Part shown: in pieces, positions 63,998 to 64,000 of the stretch
Numbering within the stretch: the stretch's first letter is position 1
Layout of the letters: every line of letters starts with the position of its first letter
Assembly (NCBI RefSeq): GCF_000425865.1
Contig: NZ_AUEG01000003.1
Span: 1 to 64,000 of the forward strand
Origin: Lacticigenium naphthae DSM 19658
Lineage (GTDB): Bacteria; Bacillota; Bacilli; Lactobacillales; Carnobacteriaceae_A
DNA: 64,000 nt
Direction: 5' to 3'
Position numbers and translations under genes: made by a program
The notes under the pieces: generated by a model
The model's database searches: none
Seen by the model: only the letters and a program-made list of their open reading frames with translations
What the model was told of the DNA's origin: nothing

Positions 63998-64000
63998 CGC

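Noticed and set aside
1-64000. CRISPR array, prophage or integrated plasmid
   Set aside because: No regularly spaced direct repeats, phage structural genes, integrases or replication genes are seen; only the left-edge transposase is mobile-element derived.

Overview
The window is AT-rich, densely packed DNA from a low-GC Gram-positive bacterium. The mevalonate pathway, glutamine- and polyamine-type ABC importers, a PTS enzyme II, L-threonine dehydrogenase/Kbl, an ISL3-type transposase remnant and strong AGGAGG ribosome sites point to the Lactobacillales, most likely a member of the Carnobacteriaceae. The genus cannot be fixed from this sequence alone. Except for the insertion-sequence remnant at the left edge it reads as core chromosome. 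I see no prophage, CRISPR array or plasmid functions.

Layout. 1-620: end of an ISL3-type transposase converging on a YrhK-like membrane gene whose reading frame runs through an intrinsic terminator. 1135-6759: minus-strand metabolic genes (phosphodiesterase, SGNH hydrolase, ROK kinase; then a luciferase-like oxidoreductase, an aldo/keto reductase and a VOC protein), with an unassigned, highly structured ~240-nt RNA candidate at 2505-2743. 7071-11585: tRNA-Leu(GAG), SprT-like protein, Tex, two metallophosphoesterases. 11846-14644: MacAB-like efflux system. 14774-22481: guanine-riboswitch-controlled purine permease, TspO-related protein, split chromate transporter, an isolated RnfC-RnfD pair and MgtC. 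22610-27772: three-component cell-wall glycosylation genes (CsbB/GtrA/YfhO type) and NamA. 28614-32799: PTS EIICB, then guaA and coaA. 32990-37106: mevalonate operon mvk-mvaD-mvaK2-fni. 37185-42250: thioesterase, pdp, threonine degradation (kbl, tdh), rpiA. 42374-49349: potABCD with its XRE-cupin regulator, murB, brnQ. 49563-52421: Mn2+-type (yybP-ykoY) riboswitch and its P-type ATPase. 52772-55754: DEDDh exonuclease and a GlnPQ-type importer. 55798-63931: acetyltransferase, tsaE, pta, ung, HAD phosphatase, pyridoxal kinase, a small YvrJ protein, a LURP-one protein, a second acetyltransferase and uvrC.

The genes describe a fermentative, auxotrophy-tolerant organism that imports purines, amino acids, polyamines and sugars, builds isoprenoids by mevalonate and degrades threonine to glycine plus acetyl-CoA, which Pta can turn into acetyl phosphate. 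Items most worth a second look are the structured RNA at 2505-2743, the RnfCD pair lacking RnfABGE, the likely CTG start of fni, the SD-occluding hairpin before yvrJ, and the multi-stem element at 52455-52609. All functional calls come from reading protein motifs and recalled family features; no database search was run.
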